A stretch of 48,777 nt of DNA from Nocardia brasiliensis NBRC 14402 (GTDB lineage Bacteria; Actinomycetota; Actinomycetes; Mycobacteriales; Mycobacteriaceae), in assembly GCF_000308475.2 (NCBI RefSeq), contig NZ_BAFT02000088.1, positions 1 through 48,777 of the forward strand, written 5' to 3'. The notes beneath the pieces are model-generated. The model saw only the letters and a list, made by a program, of their open reading frames with translations, was not told where the DNA came from and made no database searches. Of this stretch, positions 1 through 8,156 are shown in pieces (within the stretch, counting starts at the first letter, position 1; each line of letters starts with the position of its first letter). The position numbers and the translations under genes are program-made.

Positions 1-1217
1 AGCCGCTTCAGTTCGCTGACCACCGCGGCCTGGGTGTACTGGGCGATCATGTGGCCGGAGTCGACGCCGGGGTCGGCCGCCAGGAACGCCGGAAGACCAT
101 GGGACCGTGCGACATCCAGCATCCGGTCGGTGCGGCGTTCGGCCATGCTCGCCACGTCGGCCACCGGGATCGCCAGGAAGTCGAGCACGTAGGCGACCGG
201 GGCGCCGTGGAAGTTGCCGTTGGATTCCAGGCGTCCGTCGGCCAGCACCACCGGGTTGTCGACGGCTGCGGCCAGCTCCCGGCCGGCGACCAGTTCGGCG
301 TGCGTCACGGTGTCCCGGGCCGCGCCGTGCACCTGCGGCGCGCAGCGCAGCGAGTAGGCGTCCTGCACCCGATTGCAGTCGGGCCCACGGTGACTGGCCA
401 CGATGTCCGAGCCGGCCAGCGCGGCCGCGATCCGGGCGGCGGAGCGGCCCTGTCCCGGATGCGGGCGCAAAGCCTGCAGGTCGGCGGCGAAGACCCGGTC
501 GGTGCCGAGCAACGCCTCCACGCTCATCGCCGCGGTGATGTCGGCGACGTCGAGCAGCATGGTGAGGTCGGCCAGCGCGAGCACCAGCATGCCGAGCATG
601 CCGTCGGTGCCGTTGGTCAGCGCCAGGCCCTCCTTCTCGGCGAGGACCACCGGCTGGATGTCGTTGAGGCGCAGCGCTTTTCCGGCGTCCATCACGGTGC
701 CCGCGGCGTCGGTGACCTCACCCTCGCCCATGAGCGCCAGCGCGACGGCGGCCAGCGGGGCGAGGTCGCCGGAGCAACCGAGGGAGCCGTACTCGTGCAC
801 GACCGGGGTGATGTCGGCGTTGATCAACGCGGCGAGCGTGGCGGCCGTCTCGGGCCGCACGCCGGTGTGGCCGGTGGCCAGGGTGCGCAGCCGCAGTACC
901 ATCAGCGCGCGGACCACCTCACGCTCCACCGGGCGACCGGCGCCCGCGGCGTGCGAGCGGATCAGCGAGCGCTGCAACGCGACCCGGCTCTCGGCCGGGA
1001 TGTGGCGGGTCGCCAGCGCACCGAACCCGGTGGAGACACCGTAGGTCGGCACCGCGCCCGCGGCCAGCGCGTCGACGTGGGCCCGCGCCGCGGCCAGCCG
1101 ATCCTCGGTCGCCTGGCTGAGGTGGACCTTGGCGCCGTGCCGGGCGACGGCGACGACCTGCTCCCCGGTGAGGGGTGCGTCGAGGGCCACGGTGGGTAGC
1201 TGTGCGGTGTCGGGCAT
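1..1217 (-). CDS. hutH: Histidine ammonia-lyase (3' end cut by window edge)
   Basis: Deaminates L-histidine to trans-urocanate, the first step of histidine degradation in the cytoplasm. Reading the minus strand from the ATG at 1217 gives about 405 codons of an expected ~510. It carries the family signatures SHAAGAG, the MIO cofactor region GSLGCSGDLAPLA (tripeptide Cys148-Ser149-Gly150), VQDAYSLRCAPQVHGA and, at the window edge, SGHMIAQYTQAA. The cofactor tripeptide is Cys-Ser-Gly instead of the common Ala-Ser-Gly; I recall this variant from other actinobacterial histidases. The gene is divergent from an IclR regulator, with 87 bp between the starts. A related aromatic amino acid ammonia-lyase is possible, but the motifs favour HutH. 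Confidence 0.93.
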   Translation of the reverse strand, partial: MPDTAQLPTVALDAPLTGEQVVAVARHGAKVHLSQATEDRLAAARAHVDALAAGAVPTYGVSTGFGALATRHIPAESRVALQRSLIRSHAAGAGRPVEREVVRALMVLRLRTLATGHTGVRPETAATLAALINADITPVVHEYGSLGCSGDLAPLAAVALALMGEGEVTDAAGTVMDAGKALRLNDIQPVVLAEKEGLALTNGTDGMLGMLVLALADLTMLLDVADITAAMSVEALLGTDRVFAADLQALRPHPGQGRSAARIAAALAGSDIVASHRGPDCNRVQDAYSLRCAPQVHGAARDTVTHAELVAGRELAAAVDNPVVLADGRLESNGNFHGAPVAYVLDFLAIPVADVASMAERRTDRMLDVARSHGLPAFLAADPGVDSGHMIAQYTQAAVVSELKR

Positions 1218-1270
1218 GGCCACTATTCCACCGTCGCGACGGGCGGCGGAGAACGCGAGCCGGTGCGATA

Positions 1271-1290
1271 GTGTCTGATATCCAAGACAC
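1271..1290. promoter_or_regulatory. Inverted repeat between hutH and iclR, candidate IclR operator
   Basis: The arms GTGTCT and AGACAC flank an 8-bp centre (GATATCCA) in the 87-bp gap between the divergent hutH and IclR genes. IclR regulators commonly bind imperfect palindromes in such shared promoters. The repeat ends 14 bp before the IclR start, so binding could block both genes. Operator function is inferred. Confidence 0.5.
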
Positions 1291-1304
1291 GCCGAGGAGA
1301 TGGC

Positions 1305-2081
1305 ATGGGAACCAGCAGTGACGTCCCGGCGTTGCGTCGCGGTTTGGCGGTGTTGCGACTGCTGGCCGGACGAGCCGGACCCATCTCGGCCTCGACGATC
1401 GCGCGCGAGCTCGACCTGCCCAGGTCCACCACCTATCACCTGCTCGGCGAGCTGGAGGCGGCCCGCTTCGTGACGCGACTGCCCAGCGAGCGGCGCTACG
1501 GACTGGGCATCGCCGCGTTCGAACTCGGCTCGGCCTACCTGCGCCACGATCCGCTGGAGCGGCTGGCCGGACCGCTACTGCGCGAGCTGGTCGAGCAGGT
1601 GGGGCACAACGCGCATCTCGGCGTGCTGCACGGCAACGAGCTGCTGTATCTGATCAAGGAGCGTCCGGTTCGGCCGGAAACCCTGGTCACCGGCGTCGGT
1701 GTCCGGCTGCCGGCCCATCTCACCGCGTGTGGCCGGGCCATCCTGGCCCATCTGCCGCCGGCGCAGATCCGCGCGCTGTTCCCGTCGGCGGCTGCGTTCG
1801 TGCGCCGCACCGAACGGGGGCCGAACTCGTTGCAGGCGTTGCGCACCGTGCTGGCGACCGAACGCCGTCGCGGCTGGGCCTGCGAGGACGGGCACGTCAC
1901 TCCCGGTTTCGCGTCGGTGGCCTATCCGGTCTTCGATCACAACCACAGTCCGATCGCGGCGATCAGCGTCACGCTGCGGCACCACTGCGAGGTGTCGCCG
2001 TGCCCGGCGGACTGGGCGCCGCTGGCGGCCCGGGTGCGCGCCACCGCGGATCAGCTGACCCAGCGCATCGGCGGCCGGTGA
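1305..2081 (+). CDS. IclR family transcriptional regulator, probable regulator of histidine use
   Basis: A 258-residue protein with an N-terminal winged helix-turn-helix (about residues 8-70; SASTIARELDLPRSTTYHLLGEL is split around the recognition helix PRSTTYHLL) and a C-terminal IclR effector domain (about 85-255; TACGRAILAHLP and the GWACEDGHVTPGFASVAYPVFD segment are typical). The start is the ATG at 1305 with the ribosome binding site GAGGAGA 5 nt upstream. Its divergence from hutH suggests control of histidine catabolism, perhaps with urocanate as effector; that is inference. Its stop lies 4 bp from the ancestral stop of the convergent methyltransferase. Confidence 0.9.
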   Translation: MGTSSDVPALRRGLAVLRLLAGRAGPISASTIARELDLPRSTTYHLLGELEAARFVTRLPSERRYGLGIAAFELGSAYLRHDPLERLAGPLLRELVEQVGHNAHLGVLHGNELLYLIKERPVRPETLVTGVGVRLPAHLTACGRAILAHLPPAQIRALFPSAAAFVRRTERGPNSLQALRTVLATERRRGWACEDGHVTPGFASVAYPVFDHNHSPIAAISVTLRHHCEVSPCPADWAPLAARVRATADQLTQRIGGR

Positions 2082-2085
2082 TCGC

Positions 2086-2879
2086 TCAGCGCTTGCGCCC
2101 GACCCGCCCCAGGCGGCCGAGGGCTTTTCGATCGGCTCGGCCGCGTCGGGATGCCACTGGTTCACCGGCACCACGCCGGGCTCCACCAGTTCGAGATCGC
2201 GGAAGACCTCACGGATCTGATCGACGCTGCGGACGTAGTACGGAACCGCGCCGGTTTTCGCGTAGTAGTCCGATAGGCGGACCAGTCGCTGATCCTCCGT
2301 AGTGCCCTCGTACATACCGAAATAACTACCGGATGGAATGGCGTCCTGTAGCGCACCGGTGATGCGGATAACGTCGTCCCAAGTGCGTGCGTGACCGAGT
2401 ACGCCCATGAACATGACGGCAATTGGCTTGTTGAAGTTCAGAATATTGCGTGCCTCTTGCACAATCTGTTCAGGATTGTGGAAATCGGATTCCACGAGTG
2501 CGGTGACGCCCTCGTCGGTGGTGTTGATCAGCAGGGCCCGCGCATGCGCCAGCACGAGCGGATCGTTGTCCACGTAAACGATCTTGGACTCGGGCGCGAC
2601 ACTCTGCGCGACCTCGTGCGTGTTCTGCATCGTCGGCAGTCCGGTGCCGATGTCGAGGAACTGCCGGATGCCCGCCTCGGCGGCGAGATGACGCACCATG
2701 CGGATCAGGAATCGGCGCGATTGCCGGGCCATCGTGCCGATATCCGGGAATACCGATTCGCCGGACTCGCCGGCAATGCGGTCGACTTCGTAAAAGTCCT
2801 GTCCCCCGAGCCAATAATTCCAGATCCGTGCGGAGTGCGGTACATCGGTGCGGATCAGCCGATCGTTTTCGCGGACCAT
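2086..2879 (-). CDS. SAM-dependent methyltransferase, DUF574 type, with frameshifted C-terminus
   Basis: A Rossmann methyltransferase of the DUF574 (Methyltransf_19) family, common as paralogues in Streptomyces and Nocardia; substrates are generally unknown. Family marks are PHSARIWNYWLGG (about residues 14-26), the SAM-binding FLDIGTGLPT (74-83) and VNQWHPD (239-245). The ATG at 2879 follows AGGAG. The family usually ends in GGVGRK(R/P) and a stop. Here the frame reads W-G-G-S-G-A at codon 259 and runs on antisense to the IclR gene to 1577. Adding one G in the G-run at 2103-2105 restores GGVGRKR and the stop at 2086-2088. The domain is otherwise intact, so a recent deletion or a sequencing error is likely. 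The gene is visibly less GC-rich than its neighbours. Confidence 0.85.
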
Positions 2880-3094
2880 GATGCGGCTCCTAGCAGGGTA
2901 AGGCGACGTGCGGCTGACTGTACAAGCGCCCACGAACGCGTGTCGGCAGATTCGGAGATAAACATCAAAGAGTCAGAATGGACACGAGTCGCCGAACGAA
3001 CGGGAATCGTTTGTGCACGGGCGCCATCGGCCCGACACTCTACCGCCGCCCAGCCCTCGGCCGGAGCTGTGGCCCGGAACACTCCACCAAGTAG

Positions 3095-3115
3095 GTTGTG
3101 CACAACTTAGTTGTG
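3095..3115. promoter_or_regulatory. Overlapping inverted repeats before ohrR, candidate OhrR operator
   Basis: GTTGTG (3095-3100), CACAAC (3101-3106), a TTA spacer and GTTGTG (3110-3115) form two overlapping perfect palindromes that share the middle arm. The site lies 15 bp before the OhrR start. OhrR proteins autoregulate through AT-centred inverted repeats in front of ohr/ohrR. Binding here is inferred from position and symmetry. Confidence 0.6.
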
Positions 3116-3130
3116 GGCTACGTTGTTGGC

Positions 3131-3577
3131 ATGGCCGATCCCCTCCACCTCGACGAGCAGCTGTGCTTCTCGCTCTACGCGGCGTCGAGGGCGATGACGG
3201 CGGTCTACCGAACAAAGCTCGAAAAGCTCGGGGTCACCTACCCGCAATACCTCGTACTGCTGGCTCTCTGGGAGCGCGACGGACGCAGTGTCGGCGAGCT
3301 CTGCCAGGCGCTGGCACTGGATTCCGGAACACTCTCACCGCTGTTGAAGCGACTGGCGGCCGCGGGACACATCGAGCGCAGGCGTTCGGCCGAGGACGAA
3401 CGTCGCGTCGATATCCACCTCACCGAACACGGGCGGGCGCTGCGCGCCGAGGCCTGCGGCATTCCTGCGCAGATGTCGGCCGCCAGTGGGCTGTCCATGG
3501 ACGAATACCTGATGCTGCAGGCCAGCCTGCGGCGACTGACCGAAGCACTGACATCGACCCTCGAACAAGGAGAATGA
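3131..3577 (+). CDS. ohrR: OhrR, MarR family organic hydroperoxide sensor
   Basis: A 148-residue MarR-type winged-helix repressor. The N-terminal QLCFSLYAASR puts Cys12 where OhrR carries the peroxide-reactive cysteine; YPQYLVLLALW and the winged-helix segment DSGTLSPLLKRL...RRSAEDERRV (about residues 36-100) match the family. Oxidation of this cysteine releases the operator and induces ohr. I chose the ATG at 3131 because an in-frame GTG at 3098 would start inside the operator-like repeats. The ohr gene begins one base after this stop, so the two are surely co-transcribed. Confidence 0.92.
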   Translation: MADPLHLDEQLCFSLYAASRAMTAVYRTKLEKLGVTYPQYLVLLALWERDGRSVGELCQALALDSGTLSPLLKRLAAAGHIERRRSAEDERRVDIHLTEHGRALRAEACGIPAQMSAASGLSMDEYLMLQASLRRLTEALTSTLEQGE

Positions 3578-3578
3578 C

Positions 3579-4001
3579 ATGCAGATCCTGTACACCGCAG
3601 AGGCATTGGCGACCGGCGACGGGCGCAACGGGCACGCCAGGACCACCGACGGCAAGGTGGACGTCGCCCTCGCCGCGCCCAAGGAGATGGGCGGCAGCGG
3701 CGAGGGCACCAACCCCGAACAGCTGTTCGCGGCGGGCTACGCGGCCTGCTTCCACGGCGCCCTGCGCCTGGTCGGCAAGCAGGCCAAGGCGAATATCGAC
3801 GACTCGGCCGTCGGCGCGAAGGTCGGCATCGGCCCGAACGACGCGGGCGGGTTCGGGTTGACCGTCACCCTCGAGGTCTCGCTGCCGCACCTGTCCCGTG
3901 ACGAAGCGCAGGCGCTCGCCGACAAAGCCCACCAGGTGTGCCCCTACTCCAACGCCACCCGCGGCAACATCGACGTCGACGTAGTCGTCGCCGAAGACTG
4001 A
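3579..4001 (+). CDS. ohr: Ohr, organic hydroperoxide reductase
   Basis: A 140-residue OsmC/Ohr family peroxidase that reduces organic and fatty-acid hydroperoxides in the cytoplasm, with lipoylated proteins as the usual reductant. The two catalytic cysteines are visible: Cys57 in AACFHGAL and Cys121 in VCPYSNATRGN. The conserved Arg21 (HARTTDG) and Glu46 region (GTNPEQLF) that tune the active site are also present. The length is typical. The AAGGAGAATGACATG start region gives a good ribosome binding site directly behind ohrR. Confidence 0.95.
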   Translation: MQILYTAEALATGDGRNGHARTTDGKVDVALAAPKEMGGSGEGTNPEQLFAAGYAACFHGALRLVGKQAKANIDDSAVGAKVGIGPNDAGGFGLTVTLEVSLPHLSRDEAQALADKAHQVCPYSNATRGNIDVDVVVAED

Positions 4002-4014
4002 GCGGAGGGCCGAC

Positions 4015-4998
4015 ATGCGTGCTGTAGTCATCGAGCGCTTCGGAGATCCCAAAGACGTACTGACCACAGCGGAACGGCCGGTACCCGAGCCAGGCGAGGG
4101 CGAGATCAGGGTCGCGTTGATCCTGTCCCCCATCCACAATCACGACCTGGCCATCGTGCGTGGCGTGTACGGCTACCGGCCGGCGCTGCCCGCGATCCCC
4201 GGCACCGAAGGCGTCGGTATCGTCGACGCGCTCGGCCCCGGCGTCACCGGTTTGACTGTCGGCCAACGGGTCACCGTGTCCGGCGCACAGAACGTCTGGG
4301 CCGATTACTTCCTCGCGAAGGCGGCCCAGGCGGTGCCGGTGCCGGACCAGGTGTCCGACGAGACCGCCGCGCAATTGCTCGCCATGCCGCTCAGCGCGTT
4401 GATGCTGCTCGAAGACCTCGAGCTGGCCGAGGGCGACTGGATCGCCGTCAACGCGGCCAACGGCGCGGTCGGCAGGCTCGTCAATGTGCTTGCGGGGCAA
4501 CGCGGTATCCGGGTGCTCAATCTGGTGCGCGGGCCGAAGTCGGTGGCGGCGCTGCAAGCCGATGGCTTCGAGCCGGTGTTCGACACCGAGGCCGACGGCT
4601 GGCGCGACGCGGCCACGGCCGCGACCGCGGGCGCGCCGATCGTGCGGGCGGTCGATCAGGTGGGCGGCCGTGCGGCCGACGACCTGCTGGCCTTGCTCGG
4701 CCCCAAGGGCTGGCTGATCTCGTTCGGCGCGCTGTCCGGGCAGCCGTTGAGCTTGAACCCTGGCACGCTCATCTTCAAACAGGCCGTGGTGAAGGGCTTT
4801 TGGGGGTCGAAGCGGATCGAGGAAACACCGGCCGAAGACCGGCGGCGTCTGATCGGCGAGCTGCTGTCCGCGGCTGCCGAAGGGGTGCTGCGCCTGGAAG
4901 TCGAAGCCACCTTCGGGTTGGACTCGGCGGCCGAAGCGGCGATCGCCACCGAAAGCCCCGGACGACGCGCGAAAGTCGCCCTTTCACCGAAGGTTTGA
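4015..4998 (+). CDS. Zinc-free MDR family oxidoreductase (quinone/enoyl reductase-like)
   Basis: A 327-residue medium-chain dehydrogenase/reductase. The N-terminal GroES-like domain (about 1-120) contains PIHNHDLAIVRGVYGYRPALPAIPGTEGVG (shown here only as a landmark span, residues 39-68) and lacks the cysteine set of zinc enzymes. The NADPH-binding fold follows (NAANGAVGRLV, about 145-155). The pattern resembles mitochondrial-type 2-enoyl thioester reductases and quinone oxidoreductases; the substrate is not evident. It begins 13 bp after ohr with GGAGG at 4004-4008, so it probably belongs to the OhrR-controlled operon and could reduce electrophilic products of lipid peroxidation. That role is inference. 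Confidence 0.82.
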   Translation: MRAVVIERFGDPKDVLTTAERPVPEPGEGEIRVALILSPIHNHDLAIVRGVYGYRPALPAIPGTEGVGIVDALGPGVTGLTVGQRVTVSGAQNVWADYFLAKAAQAVPVPDQVSDETAAQLLAMPLSALMLLEDLELAEGDWIAVNAANGAVGRLVNVLAGQRGIRVLNLVRGPKSVAALQADGFEPVFDTEADGWRDAATAATAGAPIVRAVDQVGGRAADDLLALLGPKGWLISFGALSGQPLSLNPGTLIFKQAVVKGFWGSKRIEETPAEDRRRLIGELLSAAAEGVLRLEVEATFGLDSAAEAAIATESPGRRAKVALSPKV

Positions 4999-5004
4999 CG
5001 CTGC

Positions 5005-6558
5005 TCAGGGGCGCGGTTCGAGGACGGCCATCGCGGCATTGTGACCGGCAATGCCACTGACCCCGCCGCCGCGAACCGCGCCCGCGCCGCAGAGAAACAC
5101 GTTGGCGTGCGCGGTGGCGACACCCCAGCGCGTGGCCGCGTCCACCGGGGAATCGTCCGCACGGTAGGGAAAAGCCAAGTCGCGGTGGAAGATATGCCCA
5201 CCCGGCAGGCCCACCTCACGTTCCAGGTCCAGCGGCGTCTTCGCCTCCAGACAGGGCTCGCCGCGCTCGTCGACCGCGAGACAGTCCGCGATCGGTTCGG
5301 CCAGCACCGAATCCAGCTGAGCCAAGGTCGCTTCGACCAGTTCGGCCTTGACCCGGGCCGGGTCTTTCGCGAAAAGCTTTGCCGGGGTGTGCAGGCCGAA
5401 CAGCGTCAGGGTGTGCATACCCTGTGCCGCCAACTCCGGCGACAGGATCGACGGGTCCGTCAAGGTGTGGCAGTAGATCTCCGAGGGCGGCGCGGACGGG
5501 ATCCGGCCGATCGCCGCCTCACCGTAGGCCTGGTCGAGTTGTGCGTACGATTCCGCGATATGGAAGGTGCCCGCGAACGCCTCGCCGGGGTCGACCGCGC
5601 TGTCCCGCAACTTCGGTAGGCGGCGCAGCAGCATGTTGATCTTCAGTTGTGCGCCTTCGGGTTTCGGGTCGGCCGGTGCGCCGAGCAACCCGGCCAGTTC
5701 CTGGGGCGCCGCATTCACCAGTACATGACCCGCGGCGACGGCGCCGCCGGCGAAACTCACCTCGGCCTCGTCCCCGTCGGTGGCGACGGCGGTGACCGCA
5801 CAGTCCGTGACGAGCTCCGCGCCGGCCTTGCGTGCCGCGGTGGCCAGCGCGTCGGTCAGCGCGCCCATGCCGCCGATCGGCACATCCCAGTCGCCGGTGC
5901 CGCCGCCGATCACGTGATAGAGGAAGCAGCGGTTCTGGCGCAGGGTCGGATCGTGGGCATGGGTGAACGTGCCGATCAATGCGTCGGTGAACACTACGCC
6001 GCGCACGGTGTCGTCATGAAAGGTCGATTCGACGAGTTCGCCGAGGGGACGCTCGAACAGCGAATCCCACACGGCGGCATCGCCGATGAGCTGCCGCAGC
6101 TCGGCGCGGGTCGGCAACGGCTGGGTCATGGTCGGGAAGACCCGCTCGGCCAGCCGGGCCGTCGTGCCGTAGAACTGTTGCCACGCAACGAAATCCCGGT
6201 CCGATCCGGTCAGGCGCACGAAGCTGTCCCGGGTGCGCGCCGCGGAGCCGGTGTCCACCAGCAATCCGCCCGCACCGACCGGCGTATAGGACGAGATCCG
6301 CCGGCGGCGCGTCGCGAACGACAAGCCGAGTTCCGCGACGATCTGCCGCGGCAGCAAGCTCACCAGATACGAGTACCGGGACAACCGGGCGTCCACCCCG
6401 GCGAACACGCGCGCCGACACGGCCGCGCCGCCGGTGTGCGATTGCCGCTCCAGCAGCAACACCGACCGCCCGGCGCGCGCCAGATACGCGGCGGCCACCA
6501 ACCCGTTGTGGCCGCCGCCGACGATCACCACGTCATATCTCGATCGTGTCGGCTGCAT
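5005..6558 (-). CDS. PYROXD2-like FAD-dependent oxidoreductase (phytoene desaturase/amine oxidase fold)
   Basis: A 517-residue flavoprotein. The FAD-binding beta-alpha-beta motif VVIVGGGHNGLVAAAYLARAG lies at about residues 10-30, followed by the ERQSHTGGAA segment, and the C-terminal FAD signature CGAGAVRGGGVSGIAGHNAA (about 488-507) closes the cofactor site. The overall pattern matches the PYROXD2 branch of the phytoene-dehydrogenase-related family. The substrate cannot be read from the sequence. It lies 60 bp behind the ferredoxin and P450 on the same strand, which suggests a shared oxidative pathway. The ribosome binding site before the ATG is weak. Confidence 0.85.
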   Translation of the reverse strand: MQPTRSRYDVVIVGGGHNGLVAAAYLARAGRSVLLLERQSHTGGAAVSARVFAGVDARLSRYSYLVSLLPRQIVAELGLSFATRRRRISSYTPVGAGGLLVDTGSAARTRDSFVRLTGSDRDFVAWQQFYGTTARLAERVFPTMTQPLPTRAELRQLIGDAAVWDSLFERPLGELVESTFHDDTVRGVVFTDALIGTFTHAHDPTLRQNRCFLYHVIGGGTGDWDVPIGGMGALTDALATAARKAGAELVTDCAVTAVATDGDEAEVSFAGGAVAAGHVLVNAAPQELAGLLGAPADPKPEGAQLKINMLLRRLPKLRDSAVDPGEAFAGTFHIAESYAQLDQAYGEAAIGRIPSAPPSEIYCHTLTDPSILSPELAAQGMHTLTLFGLHTPAKLFAKDPARVKAELVEATLAQLDSVLAEPIADCLAVDERGEPCLEAKTPLDLEREVGLPGGHIFHRDLAFPYRADDSPVDAATRWGVATAHANVFLCGAGAVRGGGVSGIAGHNAAMAVLEPRP

Positions 6559-6618
6559 CTGTACTGGATAGCACGGGAACGCCCGGCTCGGTTGCCGGAA
6601 CCGGACAGGGCGCGGCGG

Positions 6619-6813
6619 CTACTCGGTGAAAGCGACGGCGCCCGAGGGACAGATGTCGACGGCCTCACGAACGGCGGCCGCACTTTCCGGGCCGGGGTCG
6701 GCGGTGACGACTTCCACGAGGCCGTCGTCGTCACCCTGGTCGAAGACGGCGGGCGCGGTCAGGGCACAGAGGCCCGCGCCTACGCATACGGAGCGGTCGG
6801 CGGTGACGTGCAT
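6619..6813 (-). CDS. [3Fe-4S] ferredoxin, electron donor to the adjacent P450
   Basis: A 64-residue ferredoxin with Cys10-x2-Ala13-x2-Cys16 and Cys55-Pro. Alanine sits where a fourth cluster cysteine would be, as in the 3Fe-4S ferredoxins that partner bacterial P450s. The ATG at 6813 follows AAAGGAG with 5 nt spacing. It lies 27 bp downstream of the P450 gene, the classic P450-ferredoxin arrangement. A ferredoxin reductase is not encoded nearby. Confidence 0.92.
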   Translation of the reverse strand: MHVTADRSVCVGAGLCALTAPAVFDQGDDDGLVEVVTADPGPESAAAVREAVDICPSGAVAFTE

Positions 6814-6840
6814 GGGAACTCCTTTCGCGGTCGGACTCGG

Positions 6841-8061
6841 TCACCAGGTGACCGGAAGTGCGTTCACGCCTTGGATCGTGGTGCCGGGACGCAAGGTCAA
6901 CTGCTCGGTGGGCACGGCCAGGCGCAGGGTCGGAATACGCTCGAGCAGACCGCCGAGGATGATCTCGAGCTCCAGGCGGGCCAGATTCTGGCCGAGGCAC
7001 TGGTGCACGCCGTAACCGAACGCGATGTGCTGGCGGGCCGAGCGGTGCACATCGAAGGTGTCGGGCTCGGCGAAGACCGAACCGTCGCGATTGGCAATGG
7101 AATTCGAGACGAGCACGCCCTCGCCCCGCTTGATCACATGGCCGTCGATTTCGATGTCGGCCTTCGCGAATCGGCCGCCGGCGATATCGGCGATGGCCAG
7201 GTAGCGCAGCAGTTCTTCGACCGCGCCCGGAATCAGCGACGGGTCGGCGCGCAGGGCCGCATGCTGGTCCGGATGCTCGAGCAGCGTGATCACCGACAGC
7301 GACGTCATCGAGGCGGTGGTCTCGTGTCCCGCGACGAGCAGCAGGATCGAAGAGGAGACGAGGCCCTCGCGGTCGATCTCGCCGCGCGCCAGCTGCTCCG
7401 TGACCAGGCTCGACAGCAGCCCGGGGCCGGGCTCGGCCTGCGACCTGGTGATCAATCCGTCCAGGTAGACGGCGAGATCGCGCCGCGCGGCGATCGCGCC
7501 CTCCGCGGTCGTCGACTGCACCAATCGCCGGCTGGCGTCCTGGAAGAATTCGTGGTCCTCGTACGGCACGCCGAGCAGTCGGCAGATCACCATGGACGGT
7601 ACCGGCAGCGCGAACTGACCGACCAGGTCGGCGGGCGGCCCGGCGGCGAGCAGGTCGTCGATGAATCCGTGCACGATCTTCTCGATATCGGCGCGCATGC
7701 CCTTGACCCGCTTCAGGGTGAACTCGCTGATCATCATCCGCCGCTGGATGCTGTGTTCCGGCGGGTCCATGCTGATGAAAGCCGGCTTGCTCGCCTGGAA
7801 GACCCGGAAGCGGGGCGAAACGGCGGGGAAGTTCGCGTGCGTGCGGTCGGCCGATAAGCGCGGATCGGCGAGCAGGGCGCGGGCGGTTTCGTGTTTGGTG
7901 ACCACCCAGGCTTGCGCGCCGTCGAAGAGCGTCACCCTGTGCAGCGAATCCTGCTCGTCGCGCAGCTTCGTGTACTGATCGGGCAGGCGATACGGGCAGG
8001 TGCGGTTACTCGGGAAGGCGGGCGGGTCGTCGGTTCGGGGTGTCACAACTGTGTCGTTCAT
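6841..8061 (-). CDS. Cytochrome P450, CYP105-like
   Basis: A 406-residue soluble class I P450. The I-helix motif AGHETT (residues 244-249), the K-helix ExxR (Glu283-Arg286) and the haem loop FGYGVHQCLGQ with ligand Cys355 are all intact. The N-terminal pattern (CPYRLPDQYTKLRD) and SADRTHANFP resemble CYP105 enzymes, which hydroxylate varied hydrophobic compounds. The start ATG at 8061 follows GAGGGGA. The ferredoxin is immediately downstream and the gene is divergent from a TetR regulator, so substrate-linked induction is likely. Confidence 0.95.
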   Translation of the reverse strand: MNDTVVTPRTDDPPAFPSNRTCPYRLPDQYTKLRDEQDSLHRVTLFDGAQAWVVTKHETARALLADPRLSADRTHANFPAVSPRFRVFQASKPAFISMDPPEHSIQRRMMISEFTLKRVKGMRADIEKIVHGFIDDLLAAGPPADLVGQFALPVPSMVICRLLGVPYEDHEFFQDASRRLVQSTTAEGAIAARRDLAVYLDGLITRSQAEPGPGLLSSLVTEQLARGEIDREGLVSSSILLLVAGHETTASMTSLSVITLLEHPDQHAALRADPSLIPGAVEELLRYLAIADIAGGRFAKADIEIDGHVIKRGEGVLVSNSIANRDGSVFAEPDTFDVHRSARQHIAFGYGVHQCLGQNLARLELEIILGGLLERIPTLRLAVPTEQLTLRPGTTIQGVNALPVTW

Positions 8062-8079
8062 CGGTCCCCTCGAGATCGT

Positions 8080-8119
8080 AAGATACTCTTAGTACTCTAT
8101 TTTTAGATTAGAGTGTCTT
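8080..8119. promoter_or_regulatory. AT-rich inverted repeat in the P450/tetR shared promoter
   Basis: AAGATACTCT (8080-8089) and AGAGTGTCTT (8110-8119) pair at 9 of 10 positions across a 20-bp spacer. Inside them lies a smaller CTCTA/TAGAG pair (8095-8099, 8109-8113), and TACTCT is directly repeated. The site occupies the 95-bp region between divergent starts and is much more AT-rich than its surroundings. It is the best candidate for the TetR operator and overlapping promoters. Confidence 0.55.
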
Positions 8120-8156
8120 CCCAAGCAACGCAACGCTTTTCAGGAGCCAGCCGCCA

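Noticed and set aside
51..1199. A 382-codon plus-strand ORF
   Set aside because: It is antisense to histidine ammonia-lyase, whose motifs are unmistakable; the product is His/Arg/Gly-rich without any family pattern.
1575..2085. C-terminal extension of the methyltransferase ORF
   Set aside because: It is antisense to the IclR gene and arises from the one-base frameshift.
5647..7857. A 736-codon plus-strand ORF
   Set aside because: It lies opposite the flavoprotein, ferredoxin and P450 genes and is a GC-bias artefact.
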